Source of the DNA: Daejeonella sp.
Lineage (GTDB): Bacteria; Bacteroidota; Bacteroidia; Sphingobacteriales; Sphingobacteriaceae
Length of the DNA: 64,000 nucleotides
Direction: 5' to 3'
Assembly (NCBI RefSeq): GCF_017495225.1
Contig: NZ_JAFEIG010000017.1
Location: forward strand, 1 to 64,000
Numbering within the stretch: the stretch's first letter is position 1; each line of letters begins with the position of its first letter. Shown here in pieces: positions 1 through 7,111 of this stretch. The notes beneath the pieces are model-generated. The model was not told the origin of the DNA, ran no database searches, and saw only the letters and a program-made list of their open reading frames with translations. The translations under genes were made by a program, and so were the position numbers.

Positions 1-24
1 GTATAAAATTCGAAAAATAAAAAA

Positions 25-54
25 AGGCTGTATCGGTTTATTTTGATACAGCCT
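25..54 (-). terminator. Rho-independent terminator after gmhB-like gene
   Basis: A 10-bp perfect stem (25-34 with 45-54) encloses a 10-nt loop. An A-rich run precedes it on the plus strand, which reads as a U-tract on the minus strand; a CTTTTATTT tail follows it on the plus strand. It probably works in both directions, ending the minus-strand operon above and any plus-strand gene to the left. Confidence 0.8.
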
Positions 55-99
55 CTTTTATTTGAGGAATAATTTAGAAAAATCAAAATTATGATCAAA

Positions 100-585
100 C
101 TAATCGATTAAGTGTAAAACTTCATCAATTGGCTGATCGCTATCGATCAAAATACCTGTAACTCCTGCAGCTTCTCCAGCCAAAACATCTCTTTCTCTAT
201 CGCCAATAAAATAAGATTTAGAAGCGTCAATTTCGAAACGCGCAACAGCCTTTTCGAGCATTAATGAACCTGGTTTACGGCATAAACATTTTCCATTATA
301 TTCAGGATGATGGTTACAATAATAAACTTCAGAAATTAATACTCCCTGAGCCGCATACTGCTTTTTTAATTGATCATGCATTTTATTGAGTTCATCAACA
401 GAATACCAACCTTTTGCTAATCCACCTTGATTAGTAATCACAATTAGGAGGTATCCCCTATCTTGCAATTGTTTTAATACATTGAAATTATGTTCGAGAA
501 CTTTAAAATCTTCCAAATGGCAGACATAATCACCCAACTCTTTATTTAAAACACCATCTCTATCAAGAAAAACAGCTTTATTCAT
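100..585 (-). CDS. gmhB: HAD-family bisphosphatase, GmhB-like
   Basis: This is probably D-glycero-D-manno-heptose 1,7-bisphosphate phosphatase, which removes the 7-phosphate in making nucleotide-activated heptose for lipopolysaccharide. The DxD nucleophile motif FLDRDG is at residues 6-11 (Asp8, Asp10). TNQGG follows near residue 50, then a CxHH...CxC zinc cluster typical of GmhB, and a GDRERD metal-binding motif. At 161 residues it is slightly short for the family (about 175-190). It is the last gene of a murF/alr-DUF502-gmhB run. Other heptose genes are not visible here, so the substrate could differ; a related histidinol-phosphate phosphatase is the main alternative. Confidence 0.8.
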   Translation of the reverse strand: MNKAVFLDRDGVLNKELGDYVCHLEDFKVLEHNFNVLKQLQDRGYLLIVITNQGGLAKGWYSVDELNKMHDQLKKQYAAQGVLISEVYYCNHHPEYNGKCLCRKPGSLMLEKAVARFEIDASKSYFIGDRERDVLAGEAAGVTGILIDSDQPIDEVLHLID

Positions 586-647
586 AATTTATTCAATTAA
601 ATGCGTTATTATGTCCATTATTCCAATCTAAGCGCAAAGAAAAGAGA

Positions 648-1238
648 TTATAAGTGACTAACACCACCAGAAATAATAAATTTCATGGCATCACTTGCAC
701 TCATGTTCAAAGGCTTGACTTTCTTCGAATCAACAAGACATAATTGTCCTGCAAACGAATAAGATAAAGGGAAATATACTGCTACATCACCAGGGTAGCC
801 TATTTTAGAAAGATCTTTTTGAGTAAGAAAACCTATCTTTTTCAGACCAGTCTCATTAACTTCAACCACAACTGGCTCACTAAACTTCTTGTCATCACCA
901 ACAAAAGCCTCTGTTAAGTCTTTAAATGAGGTATAAATCACATTAAAAACAGGTAATCTTTTGAACCATCTGCCAAACCACTTTTTAATTGGATCTGTGA
1001 CAAAATTGGTAACAATTATACCTACAACAATTAAAATCACGATTACCGTCAAAATTCCTAAGCCTGGAATATAAACTGGCTTTCCTGTTTGATCCACCCA
1101 GATTACATTACTTAAATTAAGTGCTGAATCGACCTTTGAAACTGCCCAATAAATAAAAAACAAAGCCGCTGCAATTGGCAAAATAACCAATGCACCTCTC
1201 ACCAGATAATTAAATAATGATTTTATTATTTTATTCAT
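648..1238 (-). CDS. DUF502 family membrane protein
   Basis: A 196-residue inner-membrane protein of the DUF502 family, whose function is unknown. Two hydrophobic segments are visible, around residues 12-34 and 58-80, separated by a short periplasmic-type loop. A soluble C-terminal half carries the family-typical stretch KRLPVFNVIYTSFKDL and a PVVVEV segment. Its start overlaps the end of the upstream murF/alr gene by 8 bases, suggesting translational coupling in a cell-wall operon. No catalytic residues are evident. Confidence 0.88.
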   Translation of the reverse strand: MNKIIKSLFNYLVRGALVILPIAAALFFIYWAVSKVDSALNLSNVIWVDQTGKPVYIPGLGILTVIVILIVVGIIVTNFVTDPIKKWFGRWFKRLPVFNVIYTSFKDLTEAFVGDDKKFSEPVVVEVNETGLKKIGFLTQKDLSKIGYPGDVAVYFPLSYSFAGQLCLVDSKKVKPLNMSASDAMKFIISGGVSHL

Positions 1239-3690
1239 AATAGTAAATTCGTTTTACTCGTTGAGAAATGCTTGTAAGGACTTCATAAGGAATCGTATCT
1301 AGTTGATTAGCAATATCTTCTACACGAATAACATCATTAAATACAATTACATCATCCCCTTCTTCTGCTTCAATACCAGTGATATCAATCATGCACATAT
1401 CCATACAAATTTTACCAATTGTTGGCACTATTTGTCCCCTAACAAGCATTTTACCCCTACCATTACCCATTTTACGGTTATAACCATCAGCATAACCAAT
1501 TTTAACAGTAGCAATTGTTCCACCATTTGGCATTTTCCCTTCCCTTGAATAGCCAATTGTATCTCCGGCCGGAATATGTTTAATTTGAGAAATACTAGTT
1601 TTCAGCGAAGTTACGGTTTGTAGTGGAGAATTCTTAGTCAATGCTGAATCTATCCCATACAGACCTATTCCGAGTCGCACCATTTCAAATTGGGCATCTG
1701 GCCAGCGACTAATACCTGATGAATTGGCTAAGTGGCGCAGAAATGGATATTTAAGCACTTTACTAATTTGATTTGACAAATTAGTGAATAAGCTAATTTG
1801 ACTTCTTGTAAAGAGATCATGTTCAGGATTTTCGCTAGCTACTAGGTGCGAAAAAACACTTTTTACATGAATAAGCTTAGAATCATTTAAAAACAAAAGC
1901 AATTCATCCAGTTCATTTTCCATAAAGCCTAAACGATGCATTCCTGTATCAAGCTTTATATGAATGGGATAAGAAGATATACCTTTAATTTTCAAAACGT
2001 CAATAAAATCATTCAAAACACGCATAGAATAGATTTCTGGCTCTAATTCATGTTCAATTATGGTATCAAAGGCCATAGAATCGGGACTCATAACCATGAT
2101 TGGAAGAGTTGTTCCTGCCTTTCTTAGAGCCACACCTTCATCGGCATAGGCAACTGCTAAATAATCAACTTGATTAAATTCTAATAAATTGGCGATTTCG
2201 AAACTTCCACTACCATAAGAAAAAGCCTTTACTATGGCCATTAATTTAGTCCCAGAGCCTATTTTAGTCTTATAATAATTAAGATTATGCTCTAAAGCAT
2301 TTAAATTAATTTCAAGAACAGTTTCATGGACTTTTTGTGTTAGTAATCGGCTAATATTTTCAAATCCAAATGTTCTTGCTCCTTTTAAAAGAATGGTTTC
2401 ATTCTGAAATTTGATAAAAGGTAGATTTTCAATCAATTCAGCTGTATTTTTAAAGGATTGAACCTCACAAGGAAAGAGAAGTGCATATTTTCCTATTTTT
2501 TCACCTACTGTAATTAGCCTATCGACAGATTTATCGGTAATTAAATTACTGATTTTATCGTACATTAACTTAGAATCATCGCCAGGGATATCCGAAAGGA
2601 TTAATGTTCTACGAGGATGTTGATTTTGCTGCTTTAAAAAATCTAGGGCTATAGCAAGCGAGGATATGTCAAGGCTATATGAATCATCAATTATGGAACA
2701 ATTATTAATCCCATTTTTTAACTCAAGTCGCATTCCTACAGGACTTAATTTTTCAAGTCTTTGGCTTATTATTTCAGGATCATAATTAAGAGCTAACATG
2801 GTAGCCCAACAAATCACGGCATTTTCTATGGAAGCTTGGTCGTTAAAAGGAATAAGAATTTCTAAAATCTTATTTAGATATTTTGCATATAAACGACTAA
2901 AATTATTTTCAATTGATTCAATTTTAAAAACCTGAAGATCAGCACTTTCGCTAAAGCTCCATGTAAATTTATTTTTCCCTGGCAAGATCCCTTTGAATGT
3001 TGAAAGGTATTTATGAGAGTAAATAAAAAGATCTACTGAATCAAAAAGTTTTAATTTTTCATTGATTTTCTGGTCAATTGATTCAAATCCGGAATAATGA
3101 GCTTCTCCCATATTGGTCAATATTCCGATTGTAGGATGAATAATTTCTGCAAGATTTTGCATTTCACCCACTTTAGAAATACCGGCTTCAAAAATGGCAA
3201 GGTCATTTTCACTCCCCATTTCCCAAACAGAAATTGGAACGCCTAATTGAGAATTAAAGCTTTTAGTACTACGAACTATATTTTTTTCAGGTGCTAATAT
3301 TTGGTAAAGCCACTCTTTAACAATTGTTTTGCCATTACTACCGGTAATTCCCATTACGGGATATTCAAATTTAAATCGATGTGCTTTAGCTAAAACCTGA
3401 AGAGCGCTTAATGTATCTTTAACTAGGAAAAAATTGGCATCCGGAAAATTATTTGCAGGAAAATCAGAATTCGAAATAACAAAATTTCGAACACCGTTTT
3501 TATAAGCGTCGGGAATAAAATCATGGCCATTACGACGGCCTTTGAGAGCGAAAAACAAAGCATTTAAGGGGTCGTTCAATTTACGACTATCTGTAAGCAG
3601 TGTTCTGATAGTTGAATATTCATCCTTTATAAAGGCCTGGGCATTCAAAATCAAGCTTATTTCCTTTGGCTTATAAGGCAAATGATTCAT
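1231..3690 (-). CDS. murF/alr: MurF-alanine racemase fusion (bifunctional)
   Basis: One cytosolic polypeptide joins two steps of peptidoglycan precursor synthesis. The N-terminal half (about 1-450) is UDP-MurNAc-tripeptide:D-Ala-D-Ala ligase with the ATP loop GITGSNGKT (Lys121). The C-terminal half (about 455-819) is PLP-dependent alanine racemase, with Lys488 in AIVKAFSYGSG as the PLP lysine and a GYADGYNR segment late in the domain. Making D-alanine and ligating D-Ala-D-Ala are thus physically linked. This fusion is well known in Bacteroidota. The racemase half looks complete; the MurF half is more divergent, so residual ligase activity is an inference from the intact P-loop. It heads the operon with DUF502 and gmhB. 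Confidence 0.95.
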   Translation of the reverse strand: MNHLPYKPKEISLILNAQAFIKDEYSTIRTLLTDSRKLNDPLNALFFALKGRRNGHDFIPDAYKNGVRNFVISNSDFPANNFPDANFFLVKDTLSALQVLAKAHRFKFEYPVMGITGSNGKTIVKEWLYQILAPEKNIVRSTKSFNSQLGVPISVWEMGSENDLAIFEAGISKVGEMQNLAEIIHPTIGILTNMGEAHYSGFESIDQKINEKLKLFDSVDLFIYSHKYLSTFKGILPGKNKFTWSFSESADLQVFKIESIENNFSRLYAKYLNKILEILIPFNDQASIENAVICWATMLALNYDPEIISQRLEKLSPVGMRLELKNGINNCSIIDDSYSLDISSLAIALDFLKQQNQHPRRTLILSDIPGDDSKLMYDKISNLITDKSVDRLITVGEKIGKYALLFPCEVQSFKNTAELIENLPFIKFQNETILLKGARTFGFENISRLLTQKVHETVLEINLNALEHNLNYYKTKIGSGTKLMAIVKAFSYGSGSFEIANLLEFNQVDYLAVAYADEGVALRKAGTTLPIMVMSPDSMAFDTIIEHELEPEIYSMRVLNDFIDVLKIKGISSYPIHIKLDTGMHRLGFMENELDELLLFLNDSKLIHVKSVFSHLVASENPEHDLFTRSQISLFTNLSNQISKVLKYPFLRHLANSSGISRWPDAQFEMVRLGIGLYGIDSALTKNSPLQTVTSLKTSISQIKHIPAGDTIGYSREGKMPNGGTIATVKIGYADGYNRKMGNGRGKMLVRGQIVPTIGKICMDMCMIDITGIEAEEGDDVIVFNDVIRVEDIANQLDTIPYEVLTSISQRVKRIYYYE

Positions 3691-3749
3691 GATGTAAATT
3701 TCAATAAATTTTAAGGAATACTATCAAATATTTACGATATTTCAATGCT

Positions 3750-4235
3750 TTGGAAAATGAACAAGTAAAACGGAAAATATTTAGCAGGCAACAAGCTAAA
3801 ATAAAGGCAGAAAGTTATTGTGCCTATCAGGAGAGATCGCAGTTTGAAATACGTAATAAGCTGTATGAATGGGGATTATTTCAAAATGATGTTGAAGAGA
3901 TTATATCCGAATTAATCGAATCAAATTTTTTAAATGAAGAACGCTTTGCACTAGCTTATACTTTAGGAAAGTTCAGAATTAAGTCTTGGGGGAAAATAAA
4001 AATCAAGCAAGCATTAAAATTAAAGCGAGTTCCTGATAAATTGATTAAGAAATCACTTCAATCGATAGATGATGATGATTATTTAACGATGTTAAAACGA
4101 ATTTTAGAAAAAAAAGCAGAAAACATCACAGAAACAGATCCATTTAAGCGTCGATATCTATTAACACGCTATGGTTCTGGCAAAGGATTTGAGCTCGAAT
4201 TAATCTCTGACTTACTGATTAGCAATAAGTTATAG
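3750..4235 (+). CDS. recX: RecX family regulator of RecA
   Basis: A 161-residue RecX protein, a small helical-repeat modulator that binds RecA filaments. Characteristic segments are the CAYQERSQFEIRNKL first repeat near residue 24, NEERFALAYTLGKFRIKSWGKIKIKQAL in the middle, and an RRYLLTRYGSGKGFELE C-terminal repeat. The start used is TTG at 3750. The nearby ATGs at 3745 and 3757 are out of frame and run into a stop within a few codons, and no in-frame ATG lies before the conserved region. It diverges from murF/alr with a short AT-rich spacer. Confidence 0.88.
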   Translation: MENEQVKRKIFSRQQAKIKAESYCAYQERSQFEIRNKLYEWGLFQNDVEEIISELIESNFLNEERFALAYTLGKFRIKSWGKIKIKQALKLKRVPDKLIKKSLQSIDDDDYLTMLKRILEKKAENITETDPFKRRYLLTRYGSGKGFELELISDLLISNKL

Positions 4236-4263
4236 ATTAATTAATAAAAAAAATAAAAAAAAC

Positions 4264-4293
4264 TTGTTAGAATAGCTTTTCTGCATATATTTG
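4264..4293 (+). promoter_or_regulatory. Bacteroidota-type promoter of the tRNA operon
   Basis: TTG at 4264-4266 and TATATTTG at 4286-4293 are separated by 19 nt. This matches the -33 TTG / -7 TAnnTTTG consensus of the Bacteroidota primary sigma factor. The first tRNA base is 13 nt further on, leaving room for a short processed leader. Confidence 0.75.
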
Positions 4294-4306
4294 CACTCAC
4301 CAAAAC

Positions 4307-4382
<76 letters not shown>

Positions 4383-4390
4383 ATAAAAAA

Positions 4391-4413
4391 TCCCTCTTTT
4401 AGAGGGAATTTTT
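4391..4413 (+). terminator. Hairpin with T-tract between the two tRNA genes
   Basis: A 7-bp stem TCCCTCT/AGAGGGA with a TTT loop is followed by ATTTTT. It has the form of an intrinsic terminator. It may attenuate transcription into tRNA-Leu or act as a processing signal, since no separate promoter is obvious before tRNA-Leu. Confidence 0.6.
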
Positions 4414-4434
4414 GTTTGAAATAGAACAATCCAC

Positions 4435-4520
4435 GCTCGGATGGTGGAACTGGTAGACACGCAGGACTTAAAATCCTGTGACCCTTAAAGGTCGTGCGGG
4501 TTCGATTCCCGCTCCGAGTA
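4435..4520 (+). tRNA. tRNA-Leu (UAA)
   Basis: A class II tRNA with a long variable arm. The acceptor stem GCTCGGA pairs with TCCGAGT (one G-U pair). The anticodon stem CAGGA/TCCTG carries the loop CTTAAAA (anticodon TAA). The variable arm is TGACCCTTAAAGGTCGT and the T loop is TTCGATT. Discriminator A is at 4520, and CCA is not encoded, unlike the neighbouring tRNA-Gly. Confidence 0.96.
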
Positions 4521-4548
4521 CAAAAGCTGATCAAACGATCAGCTTTTG
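4521..4548 (+). terminator. Terminator after tRNA-Leu
   Basis: A perfect 12-bp stem (4521-4532 with 4537-4548) with an AAAC loop starts on the base after the tRNA end. The right arm ends in CTTTTG and is followed by TCATTT. Confidence 0.75.
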
Positions 4549-5162
4549 TCATTTAACGACCTCCTTAAATTAAAAATTTCCTCAAAAAAGGGTTCCTATT
4601 CAAAATTTGTGGACTAAACAGTTTTTACGGTTTCCCGTATTTTTTTACGCAATAGAAAGAATAAATTTATAAATAGTTTATTACTACCTATAAATGACTG
4701 GAATATGTAATTATGTGTGACATAACACAATTCACACGAAATTATTTATTAATTGAGATAAAGCTTTGTAAATTGTATTAATAAAATAAATACCTACAAA
4801 AAACAACAAATTATCAATTAAAACATACCTATTTAATATCGAAATTACATTGATTTAAATCATAGAAAAAACTGATTAGAATCATTAAAAGAGTCTATCA
4901 GTAAAAGGTACATTTGAGTATTAATACTCACAATTATTATTTCATTCTAAAAGGAAAAGATTGAAATAGAATCATTCATAATTGGAATAGATAAATGACT
5001 CCAAAATCATTTAACTATTGGAAATTGAAAACATAAAATAAATGGCTAAGACCTATTAATTATTATTTAATTCAATTTGATTGATGCTGTTCTTGAAATA
5101 ATCAATTTAAAATTATTACAATTTAATAAAAAAAAATATTAAAGCCTATTAAAGAATTTAAA
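4549..5162. other. 614-nt AT-rich intergenic region upstream of the REC-Crp gene
   Basis: No coding sequence is seen. It holds two Fnr-like palindromes (4850-4863 and 4872-4885, described separately) and an inverted repeat GTGTG...CACAC at 4715-4737. Further scattered AATCATT half-sites occur near 4972 and 5006. The length and palindromes suggest a complex regulatory region for the gene at 5163. Confidence 0.5.
4850..4885 (+). promoter_or_regulatory. Tandem Fnr/Crp-like boxes
   Basis: TTGATttaaATCAT at 4850-4863 and CTGATtagaATCAT at 4872-4885 match the Fnr consensus TTGATnnnnATCAA at 9 and 8 of 10 fixed positions. Their centres are 22 nt apart, about two helical turns. They lie about 280-310 nt before a gene for a Crp/Fnr-family regulator, which suggests autoregulation. 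This is inferred from sequence only. Confidence 0.45.
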
Positions 5163-6227
5163 ATGAAAAAAATCTTATTGATTGAAGATGATAAATCCTT
5201 TAGAGACAAATTGGATCAATTATTAAGCCTATCTGGCTATGAAGTATTGAGCTGTGATAATGGTAAAAGTGGAATTGAAACCGCATTAAAGGAAAGTCCA
5301 CAATTTATAATCTGCGACGTTAAAATGCCTGACATAGATGGATATGGGGTAATTCACATTTTAAGTAATCACCCCAAGACTTCTGGTACACCATTTATTT
5401 TCCTTTCTGGCAATGCCGATTATGTGAATCAGCGTAAGGGAATGAGTTTAGGTGCCGACGATTACCTAGTTAAACCTTTCGACAGTAATGATTTATTAAA
5501 TACTATAAGGTTAAGAATTGAAAAAAATGAAAGCTTAAAAAATAAATTCCATTTAACAAATGACACCGATCAGGATTTAAACTTTAGTCAGAATAATAAT
5601 GGTAAGATAAGTAGCCTAATTTCCGATAAATACGAAGTACAAAATTTCAAAAAAAAGCATGTATTATATATGCCAGGGCAGCGCCCTTCATGTGTTTACT
5701 ATATTAAATCTGGAAAAGTAAAAGAATTTATAGTGAATGAAGATGGGAAGGAATTAATTACTGGTATTTATTCTCAGGGCGACTTTTTTGGTTATACCGA
5801 AATATTAAAAGAATGCAATTATAGTAAAAATGCAAAATTGATGGAGGATTCATCTATTGTTTTAATTCCCAAAGATGATTTCATGCAAAAAATACATACC
5901 AACTCCATAATTGCGAAGGAATTTATAGGTATGCTTTCAAATAATATTACAGAGAATGAAAAATTAATCATCAATATGGCTTATAATTCCTTAAGAAAGA
6001 AAGTAGCCATAGGGATAGTTCGATTAATTGACAAACTAAAGGAAAGCAAAGATGGGAAAAGTATTATAAGTGTATCCCGAGAAGATTTAGCGCATGTAGT
6101 TGGTTCATCATTAGAATCCACAATTAGAACTTTAAAAGAGTTTAAAACTGAAAAACTCATTGAAGTAGAGGATAATGGAACTATTATTGTTCTTGATGAA
6201 CAGAAAATAAGGAATTTAAGGCACTAA
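5163..6227 (+). CDS. Response regulator fused to a Crp/Fnr-type transcription factor
   Basis: A 354-residue cytosolic regulator with three parts. Residues 1-120 form a receiver domain (acidic pocket Glu8-Asp10, phosphoacceptor Asp52, Ser82, Lys104). Residues about 155-270 are a cyclic-nucleotide-binding-type beta barrel with FFGYTEIL. Residues about 275-350 are a Crp-type winged helix with SREDLAHVVGSSLESTIRTL. No Arg-Ser cAMP-contact pair is evident, so phosphorylation or another signal more likely controls it. No kinase gene is adjacent; the orphan PAS kinase at 40440 is a candidate partner. Fnr-like boxes upstream suggest it regulates itself. Confidence 0.88.
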   Translation: MKKILLIEDDKSFRDKLDQLLSLSGYEVLSCDNGKSGIETALKESPQFIICDVKMPDIDGYGVIHILSNHPKTSGTPFIFLSGNADYVNQRKGMSLGADDYLVKPFDSNDLLNTIRLRIEKNESLKNKFHLTNDTDQDLNFSQNNNGKISSLISDKYEVQNFKKKHVLYMPGQRPSCVYYIKSGKVKEFIVNEDGKELITGIYSQGDFFGYTEILKECNYSKNAKLMEDSSIVLIPKDDFMQKIHTNSIIAKEFIGMLSNNITENEKLIINMAYNSLRKKVAIGIVRLIDKLKESKDGKSIISVSREDLAHVVGSSLESTIRTLKEFKTEKLIEVEDNGTIIVLDEQKIRNLRH

Positions 6228-6260
6228 TATTTTTGTGTTTACTCTAATTTTATTTTTAAC

Positions 6261-6299
6261 ACAAGAAGCCCCCTGTTTTATAAACAGGGGGCTTCTTGT
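6261..6299 (+). terminator. Strong terminator after the REC-Crp gene
   Basis: A perfect 18-bp stem with a TAT loop (6261-6278 with 6282-6299), GC-rich in the middle, is followed by TTATTTTG. Confidence 0.85.
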
Positions 6300-6610
6300 T
6301 TATTTTGTAATCTTTTAAAATTACATGGAAAGAATTGTTTTTCAATTTCCACTGAAAAGTACGCCAGTATTTCTGTGAAGGTTTAAATATTCGTTCGATC
6401 TCACTTACAAGCAATTCTTTTTGGAAAGGAAAGGAATAATTATTTATTAATAATTATGCTCAGTGTGGATACAGCTGGCCTAGCTGGCGACTAATGCACT
6501 AGAATAAATTGGGACTTTTTGCTAGAAAACAGGCAGTACTTTTGTGGAATATTTTCATGATTTACATTTAAAATCAGTTAATTGATCAAATTAATTAGTT
6601 AAATGCCATT
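6300..6610. other. 311-nt intergenic region, nothing clear
   Basis: No coding sequence or RNA is recognised. It lies between two genes that end towards each other. A plus-strand TACTTTTG (6537-6544) resembles a -7 box but has no plus-strand gene after it. Confidence 0.4.
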
Positions 6611-6937
6611 TTATACCTCATTATATTTTTCAAGGAGATTGATATACTTATTTCTCCAATAATTAGCTGAATTTTGAAAATCATTCATGTGCATATCACC
6701 TTGATAAGCTTGAGTATGATTGGATTTTCTACCGTTGAGTTTATCCGGAAAATCTGATGAGAAGTCATAATCTAAAACCTCTCCTATTTGAAGAATTATA
6801 TCAAAGCTCAAATTTTTCTGAGTAAACCAATTATAAATCGACCTTCTGCTTACGCGCAATCTCCTAGATAATTCGCTAATGCTAATATTATTTCTGCGAA
6901 TTACATGTTCAACAATTTCACCGTTATTCATAATCAA
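6611..6937 (-). CDS. Small helix-turn-helix regulator (XRE-like)
   Basis: A 108-residue protein with an N-terminal helix-turn-helix at about residues 6-55: EHVIRRNNISISELSRRL, then the recognition helix VSRRSIYNWF. A short, polar, probably flexible C-terminal tail follows (NYWRNKYINLLEKY near the end, possibly a short coiled coil). It lies downstream of and in the same direction as the polysaccharide cluster but is separated by 174 nt, with an Fnr-like box at 7045-7058, so it may be its own unit. Its target is unknown; control of the adjacent polysaccharide genes is a guess from position. Confidence 0.7.
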   Translation of the reverse strand: MIMNNGEIVEHVIRRNNISISELSRRLRVSRRSIYNWFTQKNLSFDIILQIGEVLDYDFSSDFPDKLNGRKSNHTQAYQGDMHMNDFQNSANYWRNKYINLLEKYNEV

Positions 6938-7044
6938 GAAAATTTTAATTAATAACCCTAATAAATTCTATATGACCTAAAAATTGATTTCAATTTCCCG
7001 TCCTTAACAATGGATGAAATTAGAACTTACAGCATACTTTTTAC

Positions 7045-7058
7045 CTGATTTTAATCAA
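7045..7058 (-). promoter_or_regulatory. Fnr-like palindrome upstream of the small HTH gene
   Basis: CTGATtttaATCAA matches TTGATnnnnATCAA at 9 of 10 positions, about 110 nt before the HTH start codon at 6937. Single near-matches are expected by chance in such AT-rich DNA, so support is modest. Confidence 0.3.
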
Positions 7059-7111
7059 GTAAAATATTGATTATGAATAAAGTACACAATGACCAAAAAC
7101 ATAATAAACTA

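Noticed and set aside
4715..4737. GTGTG...CACAC inverted repeat as a Crp site
   Set aside because: The 13-nt spacer does not fit the TGTGA-N6-TCACA arrangement.
6537..6544. TACTTTTG resembling a -7 promoter element on the plus strand
   Set aside because: No plus-strand gene follows and the nearest upstream TTTG is only 15 nt away, so it is probably chance.
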